A stretch of 64,000 nucleotides of DNA from VRUE01 sp963707965. Lineage in GTDB: Bacteria; Actinomycetota; Thermoleophilia; Solirubrobacterales; 70-9. The DNA lies in the NCBI GenBank assembly GCA_963707965.1, contig CAVPRR010000006.1, positions 434,001 through 498,000 of the forward strand, given 5' to 3'. How positions within the stretch are numbered: the first letter of the stretch is position 1; each line of letters begins with the position of its first letter. The notes under the pieces were generated by a model, which was not told the origin of the DNA, searched no databases, and saw only the letters and a list, made by a program, of their open reading frames with translations. A program made the translations under genes and the position numbers. Below, in pieces: positions 37,611 through 46,842 of this stretch.

Positions 37611-39191
37611 TTAGAGATCGACCGACCGGCCGACCGAGAAGCCATCCAGCTCGAGGATGCGCTCGATCGTCTCACGGTGCACGGGAGCGTCCGTCGTAAG
37701 CGCCATCACCGCGCGCTCGCCACCGGCCTCGGCCCCAACGGCCGCCGAAACGATGTTCACGCCCTCCTCCCCAAACATCGTCCCGACCCGGCCGATCATC
37801 CCGGGGCGGTCCGCGTAACGGAAGACCGTCAGGTGGTCCGCAAACGGGAGGTAGAAGCTCTCGCCCCAGACCGCAACGAGGTAGGGCTCGTTGCGCGGTC
37901 CGACGCCGGTTCCCGAAACCTCGACGGCGGCATCGCCCGAGCCGAGCCGCACTGTGACCAGCTCCGTGAAGTCCTCGGAGCCACTGTCCTTCGTCTCGAT
38001 CAGCTCGATGCCTCGCTCCTCGGCCATCTGGGGTGCGTTGACGAGGTTGACCGGCTCCTCGGTATGCCCGGACAGGATCCCCACCAGCACCGCAATCCCC
38101 AGCAGGCGGGTGTCGTAGGAGGCGATGCGGCCGCGGAACTCAGCGGTCACTCGATCGACCGATCCGTCCCCAAGCCCCTCCGCGAGGCGACCCAGCTTTT
38201 CGCAGAGCGGCACGAAGGGAGCCAGCGCCTCCATCTCCTCGGGCCGCACCGCCGCGATGTTGACTGCGTTGGTGACGACCCCGCCGGTCAGCGCCGCGGT
38301 CACCTGCTCGGCGGTGACGATCCCGGCCCGATCCTGCGCCTCGGTGGTCGAGGCACCCAGGTGCGGGGTGACGACCACGTCGTCGCGAGCGAACAGAGCG
38401 TGGTCGCTGAAGGGCTCCGCAGGAAAGACGTCGAGCGCCGCGCCGGCCAACTTGCCGGACTCCAGGCCTGCGACCACGGCATCGAGGTCCACCAGCTCTC
38501 CCCGGGCGCAGTTGACGAGCCGCGCCCCATCCTTCATCGAGGCGATGGCGGCCGCGTCGATCAGTCCGACCGTGTCCGGAGTCTTGGGGACGTGCAGCGT
38601 CACGATGTCAGCGCGAGCCAGCAGGTCCTCAAGCCCCCCCACTCCCTCCACGCCGAGCTCGCGAAACCTCTCGGCCGAGACGAACTTGTCGAAGGCCACG
38701 ACCTCCATCTCGAATCCCAGTGCCCGCTTCGCAACCAGCTGCCCGATCCGGCCGAAACCGATGACCCCCAGCGCCTTCCCGTAAAGCTCCGTTCCCTTGA
38801 ACCGCGAGCGCTCCCAGGCGCCGCCGATCAGCGTCGCATGGGCCTGCGGGACGGTGCGGCACAGCGCCAGCATCAGCGCCAGGGTGTGCTCGGCCGCGGC
38901 GACGGAGTTCGCTTCCGGCGCATTCGCCACCACGATCCCGCGACGCGTGGCCGCCGGGATGTCGACGTTGTCAACGCCGGTGCCCGCCCGGCCGATGACC
39001 TTGAGCCGCTCGGCCCGTTCGATCAGATCAGCGGTCAGCTTCGTCGCCGAGCGCACCAGGATCGCGTCGTAGGCGCCGATCGCCCCGCGCAGCTCCTCAT
39101 CGGACATCTCGAATCCGAGGTCGACGTCGAAGTTCTGCCGCAGCAGGTCGACACCGGCGTCGGCAATCTTCTCCCTGACGAGAACCTTCAC
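37611..39191 (-). CDS. serA: D-3-phosphoglycerate dehydrogenase, long form
   Basis: First step of serine synthesis. GTG 39189-39191, overlapping the serC stop by 4 bp, gives 526 residues. Substrate and NAD domains with IGRAGTGVDNVDIPAA, VIGFGRIGQLVAKRA and the catalytic Arg/Glu/His blocks (VNCARGELVD, VTPHLGASTTEAQ). An intervening ASB domain (about 320-450) and a C-terminal ACT domain (about 455-526; RPGMIGRVGTMFGEEGVNI) mark the type feedback-inhibited by serine, as in mycobacteria. Confidence 0.95.
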   Translation of the reverse strand: MKVLVREKIADAGVDLLRQNFDVDLGFEMSDEELRGAIGAYDAILVRSATKLTADLIERAERLKVIGRAGTGVDNVDIPAATRRGIVVANAPEANSVAAAEHTLALMLALCRTVPQAHATLIGGAWERSRFKGTELYGKALGVIGFGRIGQLVAKRALGFEMEVVAFDKFVSAERFRELGVEGVGGLEDLLARADIVTLHVPKTPDTVGLIDAAAIASMKDGARLVNCARGELVDLDAVVAGLESGKLAGAALDVFPAEPFSDHALFARDDVVVTPHLGASTTEAQDRAGIVTAEQVTAALTGGVVTNAVNIAAVRPEEMEALAPFVPLCEKLGRLAEGLGDGSVDRVTAEFRGRIASYDTRLLGIAVLVGILSGHTEEPVNLVNAPQMAEERGIELIETKDSGSEDFTELVTVRLGSGDAAVEVSGTGVGPRNEPYLVAVWGESFYLPFADHLTVFRYADRPGMIGRVGTMFGEEGVNIVSAAVGAEAGGERAVMALTTDAPVHRETIERILELDGFSVGRSVDL

Positions 39192-40327
39192 CGGCCCACC
39201 TCGCCCGCATGCTCGACCACCCAGTCGATGCAGGCAGTCAACGCCTCCACGTCGGCGGGGTCGACCGCGGGGAACATCCCGATGCGCAGCTGGTTGCGCC
39301 CCAGCTTGCGGTATGGCTCGACATCGACGATCCCGTTGGCGCGCAGCGTCGAGGCCACCGTCGCAGCGTCCACGGAGTCGGCGAAATCGATCGTGCCGAC
39401 GACCAGGGAGCGCTTCTCGGCAGCAGCGACGAACGGCGACGCGAAGGCGGAGCGCTCCGCCCAGGTGTAGAGGTGTCCCGATGACGCACCGGTCCGCTCT
39501 GTGCACCACTTCAGCCCGCCGTTGCCGAGCATCCACTCGAGCTGATCGGCGAGCAGCAGCAGTGTCGCCAGCGCGGGTGTGTTGTAGGTCTGGTTCTTAC
39601 GGGAGTTTTCGAGCGCGGTCTGCAGCGAGAGGAACGCCGGCTGCCAGCGGTCCCCGGCTCCGTCAAGCTCCCCGATCCGCTCGACCGCTGCCGGGCTGAG
39701 CACCGCAAGCCACAGCCCTCCGTCCGCACCGAATGCCTTCTGGGGGGCGAAGTAGTAGGCATCGGCCTCGGCGAGATCGATGGGCAGCCCGCCGGCGCCC
39801 GAGGTGGCGTCGATCAGCACCAGGGCGTCGCCCGATCCGGCCGGCCGGCGCACCTCGACCATGACCCCCGTCGATGTCTCGTTCTGCGCCCACGCAAGGA
39901 CGTCGACACCGGGGTCGGATGTCGGGGCGGGAGCGTCGCCGGGGTCCGCCTCGACGATGATCGGCTCCGCAAGGAAGGGGGCGGCGGACGTCACCCTGGC
40001 GAACTTCTGCGAGAACTCTCCGTAGCTCAGGTGGAGCGCTCGATTGCGAACCAGGCAGGCCGCCGCAGCGTCCCAGAACGCGGTCGTGCCGCCGTTGCCA
40101 AGCGCCACCTCGTAGCCATCGGGGAGGCGAAGCAGCTCCCCAAGCCCAGCCTGAACGCGCTCGACCAGCTCCCTGACGGGGGCCTGCCGGTGCGACGTTC
40201 CCATTGTGTGAGCCTGCTCGGCAAGCTTGGCCAGGGCCTCGCGCCGCACCTTGGAGGGCCCGCAGCCAAACCGCCCGTCATCGGGCCTGAGCCCAGCGGG
40301 GATCTGCAAGCTGGTCGAGAGCGCCAT
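39188..40327 (-). CDS. serC: Phosphoserine aminotransferase
   Basis: PLP enzyme making phosphoserine from 3-phosphohydroxypyruvate. 379 residues of the mycobacterial-type SerC subfamily: FGCGPSKVRREAL (20-32), GTSHRQAPVRELV, AWAQNETSTGVMV and the lysine region DAYYFAPQKAFGADGGLW. Coupled to serA by a GTGA overlap, so the two pathway enzymes are made together. Divergent to the DUF4282 gene with about 100 bp between starts. Confidence 0.94.
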   Translation of the reverse strand: MALSTSLQIPAGLRPDDGRFGCGPSKVRREALAKLAEQAHTMGTSHRQAPVRELVERVQAGLGELLRLPDGYEVALGNGGTTAFWDAAAACLVRNRALHLSYGEFSQKFARVTSAAPFLAEPIIVEADPGDAPAPTSDPGVDVLAWAQNETSTGVMVEVRRPAGSGDALVLIDATSGAGGLPIDLAEADAYYFAPQKAFGADGGLWLAVLSPAAVERIGELDGAGDRWQPAFLSLQTALENSRKNQTYNTPALATLLLLADQLEWMLGNGGLKWCTERTGASSGHLYTWAERSAFASPFVAAAEKRSLVVGTIDFADSVDAATVASTLRANGIVDVEPYRKLGRNQLRIGMFPAVDPADVEALTACIDWVVEHAGEVGR

Positions 40328-40428
40328 CGGGGCCGACAGATTATTGACAGGGCCGGGCGGTGCGCCCCGCTCATCTCGGGATAGGCTACGGCGGTCCCAT
40401 CAGTTGCGACCGAGACGGAGGGGTAAGC

Positions 40429-40767
40429 ATGGAGGCAAGCGTTCAGCCCGCGGAGCCCGGGCAGGTGCAGCGCGGGTTCTTCGAGTCGCTGATGGACACG
40501 CGATTCGACAGCCTGATCACGCCGATGTTGATTCGCTTTCTCTACATCGTGGCCATGGTCCTGCTGGCAATAGGCGTCATCGTGGTCATCGTCGCCGCCT
40601 TCGCCGGCAATGCGGGTCGGGGGGTCCTGTTCCTGTTTCTCGCACCGCTCGGAGGCCTGCTCTACCTGATTGTGATCCGGCTCTATCTCGAGCTGGTCGT
40701 GGTCGCTTTCAAGATCCGCGACGCCGCTGAGCAGGTGGCGCAGAACACCAGCCGACCGGGCGCATAG
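40429..40767 (+). CDS. DUF4282 membrane protein
   Basis: 112 residues from ATG 40429, preceded by GGAGGGG. FFESLMDTRFDSLITPMLIRF marks DUF4282; two transmembrane helices follow (about 32-58 and 64-88), ending in a cytoplasmic helix ELVVVAFKIRDAAEQVAQNT. Function of the family is unknown. The cupin gene begins 16 bp later, so the two probably form an operon. Confidence 0.85.
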   Translation: MEASVQPAEPGQVQRGFFESLMDTRFDSLITPMLIRFLYIVAMVLLAIGVIVVIVAAFAGNAGRGVLFLFLAPLGGLLYLIVIRLYLELVVVAFKIRDAAEQVAQNTSRPGA

Positions 40768-40783
40768 GGAGGAAACACAGCCG

Positions 40784-41188
40784 ATGGGAGAGGGAGATGC
40801 CGGCGTGACGACTGGCGACGGGTACGCAGTCGCCAATCTTGCCGACCTCGGCGACGGGCCGGGGTTCCGCAAGATCCGCAAGGCGCTGGGCGTGACCGCG
40901 TTCGGCGTCAACGCGATCGTGCTGCCGCCGGCCTACGCGACCGGTCGCCACTATCACGACGAGCAGGAGGAGCTCTACTTCCTGCACAGCGGGCGGATCG
41001 CGATGGAGTTTGGGGACGGCTCGACGCACGAGCTCGAGCCGGGCGGCCTCGCGTGGGTCGACGCCTCAACGGTTCGCGGTATTCGCAACCTCAGTGACGC
41101 CGAGGACGCCGTCTACGTCGTCGTCGGCGGCAAGGACGGCTACGTCGGCCGCGACGGTCGCCAGCCTGAGGGCGAGACCCACCGCTAG
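40784..41188 (+). CDS. Small single-domain cupin protein
   Basis: 134 residues; start preceded by GGAGGAAAC. Cupin motif 1 is visible in GRHYHDEQEELYFLHSGRIAMEF-type sequence (His-X-His and Glu metal ligands, about 54-70) and motif 2 in LEPGGLAWVDASTVRGIRNLS, though the usual motif-2 His is not obvious. No enzyme class can be named; may be a metal-dependent isomerase, dioxygenase or sensor. Confidence 0.85.
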   Translation: MGEGDAGVTTGDGYAVANLADLGDGPGFRKIRKALGVTAFGVNAIVLPPAYATGRHYHDEQEELYFLHSGRIAMEFGDGSTHELEPGGLAWVDASTVRGIRNLSDAEDAVYVVVGGKDGYVGRDGRQPEGETHR

Positions 41189-41293
41189 CGCAGTACTTTC
41201 CAGACGAGCCCGACGGCGGGTATGCGGGTGGGCGCATCGAGCCTCCAGCGATCGAGCCCCGCCAGAGGCGCCAGCGGCGATCGCGAACCCGGC

Positions 41294-42298
<1,005 letters not shown>

Positions 42299-42309
42299 TT
42301 CGCGGCAGG

Positions 42310-43635
42310 CTACCGGAGCGCCCTACGCATCAGCTTCCCCGAGGGGGTCCGCGGAAGTGCCGCAGCCAGCTCCACGCGCTTCGGGACCTTGAAGCCGGCG
42401 AGCCCCTCGGCGCAGTGGCGCCTGAGATCGTCCGGCGTCACATCCGAGCCGTCCTCGAGAACGACGATCGCAGTCACCGCCTGCTGCCACTCGGGGTCCT
42501 CTCGACCAACCACGGCCGCGTCTGCGACGTCGGGATGGCGCAGCAGCACCTGCTCGACTTCCGCCGGAGCCACGTTCTCGCCCCCCGTGACGATCATGTC
42601 GTCGACCCGGCCTTCGACGTACAGGAAGCCCTCCTCGTCGATCCGGCCCAGGTCTCCGGTGTGCAGCCAGCCGTCCGCATCGGCACGGCCAGGCGCAACG
42701 GTCGGGCCCTGCACGAGGATCTCACCGTCCTGGATCCGCAGGTGCGTCGTGAGGAGCGGCCGCCCTGCCGAGCCGATCTTGCGCCGCGCGTCGCCCGGGG
42801 CGAGCGTGGTCACCTGGGAGCAGGCCTCGGTGAGGCCATAGGTCTGCACGACGGTCGCACCGCGGCGGTTCGCCTCTTCGAGAGGCTCCATCGGGACCGG
42901 GCCGCCGCCCACCAGGATCGCCCGCGGGCCGGAGAGGTCGGCCCCCGTCTCGAGCAATCGCGTCAGCATCGTCGTGACGATCGAGAGGACGGATATTTCC
43001 TCGTTCTCGAGGGAGGCCGCCACGCGATCGGCGTCGAAGCCGTCGTGCACGATCACCGTGGTGCCATAGACGACGGAACGCATCACGATTGCCAGTCCGG
43101 AGATATGGCTCAGCGGCAGGCAGCAGAGCCAGCGGTCCTGCGGCTCGACGCCGATGTTGAACGCCGAGCCGACGGCGCCCCAGAGGAAGTTTCCGTATGT
43201 GAGCCCGACGGGGTCGGGGGCCCCGCTGCTGCCGCTGGTCAGCACCCGGCAGCAGACGTCGTCCATGTCATGCTCACCAAGCAGCGGCAGGTCGGCCTCG
43301 GTCTGCGTCAGCTCGCCCGGGTCGTCGAGGTCGACCGCGGGCTCCTCGGCGGCAACCACCGTCGCGCGCTCCACCGCACTCAACAGCGGGCTGAGTGGCA
43401 GCAGGACCGCGCCCACCTTCATCAGCGCATGGACCAGCACCACCTGCTCCCGGCGGGCGTGCATGGTGAGTGCCGCCAGGGAGCCGCGCCGCACACCGTG
43501 CGCCGCGAGCCGCCGCGCCACCCAGGTCGCCTCCGCCTCGAGCTCCGCGTAGGTCACCTCGGAGCCGTCCGCGACCAGGGCCGTGCGGTCGGGGCAACTC
43601 TGTGATCTTTTGGCGAGCCAGTCGTCGAGTTTCAT
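42310..43635 (-). CDS. menE: o-Succinylbenzoate-CoA ligase
   Basis: ANL-family AMP-forming ligase of menaquinone synthesis, 441 residues. P-loop-like TSGSSGAPDPVGLTYGN (about 132-148), YGLTEACSQVTTLAP (about 260), TGDLGRIDEEGFLYVEGR and the C-terminal hinge and lysine block PRTPSGKLMRRALR. Divergent from menB across a 105-bp gap. Context with menB/A/C/D/F supports MenE over a generic acyl-CoA ligase. Confidence 0.9.
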   Translation of the reverse strand: MKLDDWLAKRSQSCPDRTALVADGSEVTYAELEAEATWVARRLAAHGVRRGSLAALTMHARREQVVLVHALMKVGAVLLPLSPLLSAVERATVVAAEEPAVDLDDPGELTQTEADLPLLGEHDMDDVCCRVLTSGSSGAPDPVGLTYGNFLWGAVGSAFNIGVEPQDRWLCCLPLSHISGLAIVMRSVVYGTTVIVHDGFDADRVAASLENEEISVLSIVTTMLTRLLETGADLSGPRAILVGGGPVPMEPLEEANRRGATVVQTYGLTEACSQVTTLAPGDARRKIGSAGRPLLTTHLRIQDGEILVQGPTVAPGRADADGWLHTGDLGRIDEEGFLYVEGRVDDMIVTGGENVAPAEVEQVLLRHPDVADAAVVGREDPEWQQAVTAIVVLEDGSDVTPDDLRRHCAEGLAGFKVPKRVELAAALPRTPSGKLMRRALR

Positions 43636-43740
43636 CGCGAAGTTACGTCCACCAGGCGTCCCTGGTTATCGTTGCCCTCCGCATTCTTGCGGGCCGCCCG
43701 CCAGCGCGCGGTCACCGACCGCCAGACCCCGGAGGATCGC

Positions 43741-44607
43741 TTGCCGCAACGCCACAAGGACGCCCCACCCGAGCAGGAGCTATATGCGCCAATCGAGTGG
43801 CGCAGCGCAGCCGAGTACGGCGACATCCGCTACGAGAAGGCCGACGGGATCGCCAAAGTCACGATCGACCGTCCCGAGGTGCACAACGCCTTCCGTCCCC
43901 AAACGCTGATCGAGATCTCCGCCGCGCTGGAGCTGGCCCGAGAGGACACCGGGGTCGGCGCGATCATTCTCACCGGAGATGGACAGAAGGCGTTCTGCTC
44001 GGGCGGAGATCAGATGGTTCGCGGCGACAGCGGCTACCTTGCCGACGGCGCCTCGTTAGGCCGCTTCCACGTCACCGACCTGCAGGTGCAGATGCGGCGG
44101 CTGCCGAAGCCGGTAGTGGCCATGGTGGCCGGCTACGCGATCGGCGGCGGTCACATCCTGCACGTCTGCTGCGACCTTACGATCGCCGCCGACAACGCCT
44201 GCTTCGGGCAAACCGGGCCTCGGGTCGGCTCCTGGGACGGCGGCTTCGGCGCCTCGTTGCTGCGCGACCTCGTCGGGACCAAGAGTGCGAAGGAGTTCTG
44301 GCTGCTGTGCCGCCAGTACGACGCCGAGGAGGCGCTGCAGATGGGCCTGGTCAACGCTGTCGTCCCACTCGAGGGGCTCGAGCGGGAGACGGTCGCCTGG
44401 TGCCGGGAGATGCTGGCGCTCTCACCCTTCGCTCTGCGCCTGGTCAAGGCCAGCTTCAACGCGCACGAGGACGGCTACGCGGGGATCCAGCAGCTGGCCC
44501 ACGACGCCAACCTGCTCTTCTACGGCAGCGAGGAGGCTCGCGAGGGCCGCGAGGCGTTCAAGGAGAAGCGCGCGCCCGACTTCTCGAGGTTCCCGAGACG
44601 GCCATGA
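43741..44607 (+). CDS. menB: 1,4-dihydroxy-2-naphthoyl-CoA synthase
   Basis: Crotonase-fold ring-closing enzyme of menaquinone synthesis. TTG 43741 with GGAGGATCGC directly before it gives 288 residues; the frame is open 69 bp further upstream. Family motifs: TIDRPEVHNAFRP, FCSGGDQMVRG, VAGYAIGGGHILHVCCDLTIA, and GQTGPRVGSWDGGFGASLL with the Asp/Tyr features of MenB. The last intact gene before the frameshift-rich block. Confidence 0.92.
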   Translation: MPQRHKDAPPEQELYAPIEWRSAAEYGDIRYEKADGIAKVTIDRPEVHNAFRPQTLIEISAALELAREDTGVGAIILTGDGQKAFCSGGDQMVRGDSGYLADGASLGRFHVTDLQVQMRRLPKPVVAMVAGYAIGGGHILHVCCDLTIAADNACFGQTGPRVGSWDGGFGASLLRDLVGTKSAKEFWLLCRQYDAEEALQMGLVNAVVPLEGLERETVAWCREMLALSPFALRLVKASFNAHEDGYAGIQQLAHDANLLFYGSEEAREGREAFKEKRAPDFSRFPRRP

Positions 44608-44632
44608 ACGCCGCGGGAACCGGAGCCAACCG

Positions 44633-45515
44633 ATGAGGATCTGGGTGATGGCGGCGCGGCCGCGGACGCTGCCCGCCGCGGTGGCGCCGGTATTGGTCGG
44701 GACGGCGGCGGCGATGGAATGGGCCGGCGAGCTGCCGCGCTTCGGGGCGTTCGTGGCAGCGCTGGTCGGCTCGATCTTCATCCAGATCGGGACGAATCTC
44801 GCCAACGACTACTCCGACGCCAAGCGCGGGGCGGACACGGCGGACCGGCTGGGCCCGGTGCGGGTCACCTCGGCCGGACTCGTGACACCGCGGCGGGTGC
44901 TCACCGCCACCTGGGTCGCCTTCGGCGTCGCGGTGGCGTGCGGGGTCTACCTCGCCGCCGTCGCCGGGAGTGGTGATCCTGGTGATCGGCGCCGTCTCGA
45001 TCGCGGCCGGCGTCCTCTACACCGGCGGCCCCCGCCCCTACGGCTACGCCGGGCTCGGTGAGGTCTTCGTGTTCCTCTTCTTCGGGCTGGTCGCGGTCAA
45101 CGGCTCCTACTACGTCCAGGTCGAGCAGCTCGACGCGCTGCCGCTCGGGCCTCTCGATCTCGGTTGGCTTTCTCGCCACTGCGATCCTCGTCGTCAACAA
45201 CCTGCGCGACATCGAGACCGATCGCCGGGCCGCCAAGATGACCCTGGCGGTGCGAATGGGCCGGCGGAATGCCGTCGCTCTCTACCGGCTGCTGGTGCTG
45301 GGCGCCTACGTCACGCTGCCGGTTGCTCTGGTCGCCGGCGAAGGCAGCATGCTGCCGCTGATCGGCCTCGCCTCGCTGCCGCTGGCAATCGCCCCGCTGC
45401 GGACCACGGCGAGCCGCACCGACGGGCCTTCCCTGAACGGGCGCTGGCAGCGACCGGCACCCTGCTCGGCATCTTCAGCCTGCTGGTCTCCGCCGGCCTG
45501 CTGATCGCGAGCTGA
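44633..45515 (+). pseudogene. menA: 1,4-dihydroxy-2-naphthoate prenyltransferase, frameshifted
   Basis: UbiA-family membrane prenyltransferase attaching the isoprenoid tail in menaquinone synthesis. Homology runs over three frames: N-part from ATG 44633 (AARPRTLPAAVAPVLVGTA and the Asp-rich motif NLANDYSDAKRGADTADR), a middle part (VLYTGGPRPYGYAGLGEVFVFLF) and a third part with the second Asp motif NNLRDIETDRRAAKMTLAVR. Disruptions sit near 44967 (extra base), 45150 (extra C) and 45440 (missing G). All conserved motifs survive, so sequencing error or very recent mutation is more likely than old decay. Confidence 0.82.
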
Positions 45516-45534
45516 GCCGGCGACGAATCCCCCT

Positions 45535-45661
45535 CGTGAGCCTGCATTTGCGCACCCCCGGCACGAATCTTCGTCGTGAGACTGCATTTGGGCACCCCCA
45601 GCACGATCTCCGTCGTGAGCCTGCATTTGTACGTCTCGAGCACGTACAAATGCAGGTTCAC
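45535..45661. repeat. Palindromic repeat array, family B
   Basis: Three 39-40 bp direct repeats begin CGTGAG(C/A)CTGCATTTG (45535, 45575, 45614). The last unit continues into a 20-bp-arm palindrome (45615-45634 with 45642-45661, one mismatch) with loop CTCGAGC. The same palindrome occurs at 34728-34774. It fills the menA-menC gap. Confidence 0.8.
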
Positions 45662-45683
45662 GCTGGGCTGCGATCCTTTGGGC

Positions 45684-46748
45684 GTGCGCATCGCTTCGGT
45701 TGAGGTGGTCCCCTACGCGCTCCCCTTCCGGGAGCCGTATGTGACGGCCGCGGGAGTCCTCCAGCGGCGCGAGATGGTGCTGCTGCGCCTGCGCTCCTCG
45801 GAGGGACTGCTGGGACTCGGCGAAGCGGTGCCGCTCTCCCTGCGCGGCGGCGACGACGCTTGCGAGGGTCGTCGACGAGCTGAAGCAGCTCGCCGAGCGA
45901 GACGAGCTCGACGAGGCAACGCTGCGCAGCGACGCGGCCGAGCTTTCGCCTCTCCGGCTCGCTGTGCGGCGCTGACCGCGCTGCTCGACCTGCGTGGACG
46001 GCGCGCGGCGGTCGAGCTGGGCGAGCGGGTGGCGCGCCTGCCCGACCGGTCCGCTGCAACGCCACCCTTACCGCGGGCAAGCCCGCCGAGGTGGCGGCGG
46101 AGGCCGAACACTGGGCGGGCGACGGGTTCGTCGACCTTCAAGCTGAAGCTGGGCGTCGGCGACGACATCGGGCAGGTGCAAGCTGTGCGAGAGGCACTCG
46201 GTCCCGAGGCCCGCATCCGGATCGACGCCAACGCCGCCTGGGACGTGCCAACTGCGAAACGCAGGCTGGACGAGCTGGAGAAGTTCGACGTGGAGCTGGC
46301 CGAGCAACCGGTCGCCACCCTCGAGGAGGCGGCCGAGCTGTCGCGTCGACCTCGATCCCGATCGCCGCCGACGAGAGCGTCGAGAGCCGCGCTGACGCGC
46401 AGCGGGCCGCGGCGATGGGAGCGTGCCAGCTCACCGGCGTGAAGCTCTCCAAGGTCGGTGGGCCCGAGGCCGCGATCGAGATCGCTGAGATGCTCCCCTC
46501 CTATCTCTCCAGCGCGCTCGACGGACCAGTGGGAATCGCGGCGGCGGTCCAGGTCGCAGAGACCCTGGGCGAAGCGGCCGGCCAGGACGCACCCGGGATC
46601 GCTCACGGCCTCGCCACACAGCGCCTCTTCGCCTCGACCGTGGCCACGGTCGAGTGCGAGCTGCGCGACGACCTGCTGCACCCTCCCGCGGGCCCGGGGC
46701 TCGGCGATTGAGATCGACGAGGCGGCACTCGATGCGCATCGCCTTTAG
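45684..46748 (+). pseudogene. menC: o-Succinylbenzoate synthase, frameshifted
   Basis: Enolase-superfamily dehydratase of menaquinone synthesis. From GTG 45684: VEVVPYALPFREPYVTAAG, then TFKLKLGVGDD, RIDANAAWDV, ELAEQPV, IPIAADESV and GVKLSKVGG, which together hold the Lys, Asp, Glu, Asp and Lys residues of the active site. These blocks alternate between frames with breaks near 45855, 45965, 46045, 46130, 46345 and 46704. The natural end is ...EIDEAALDAHRL with TAG at 46746-46748. The final 24 bp, stop included, are repeated at 46749-46772. Artefactual indels are likely. Confidence 0.78.
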
Positions 46749-46772
46749 GCACTCGATGCTCATCGTCTTTAG
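46725..46772. repeat. 24-bp tandem duplication at the menC 3' end
   Basis: Copy 1 (46725-46748) encodes the last seven codons plus TAG of menC; copy 2 (46749-46772) matches at 22 of 24 positions and again ends in TAG. Confidence 0.85.
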
Positions 46773-46842
46773 GTTGCCCGCATGAAGCGCGTGCGGGCAG
46801 GCGGGCGTGCCGCGCGGGGCGAGCAGTGCGCGAGCCTGCGTG

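Noticed and set aside
45535..45661. Short CRISPR array
   Set aside because: Units are contiguous degenerate direct repeats ending in a palindrome, without unique spacers or cas genes.
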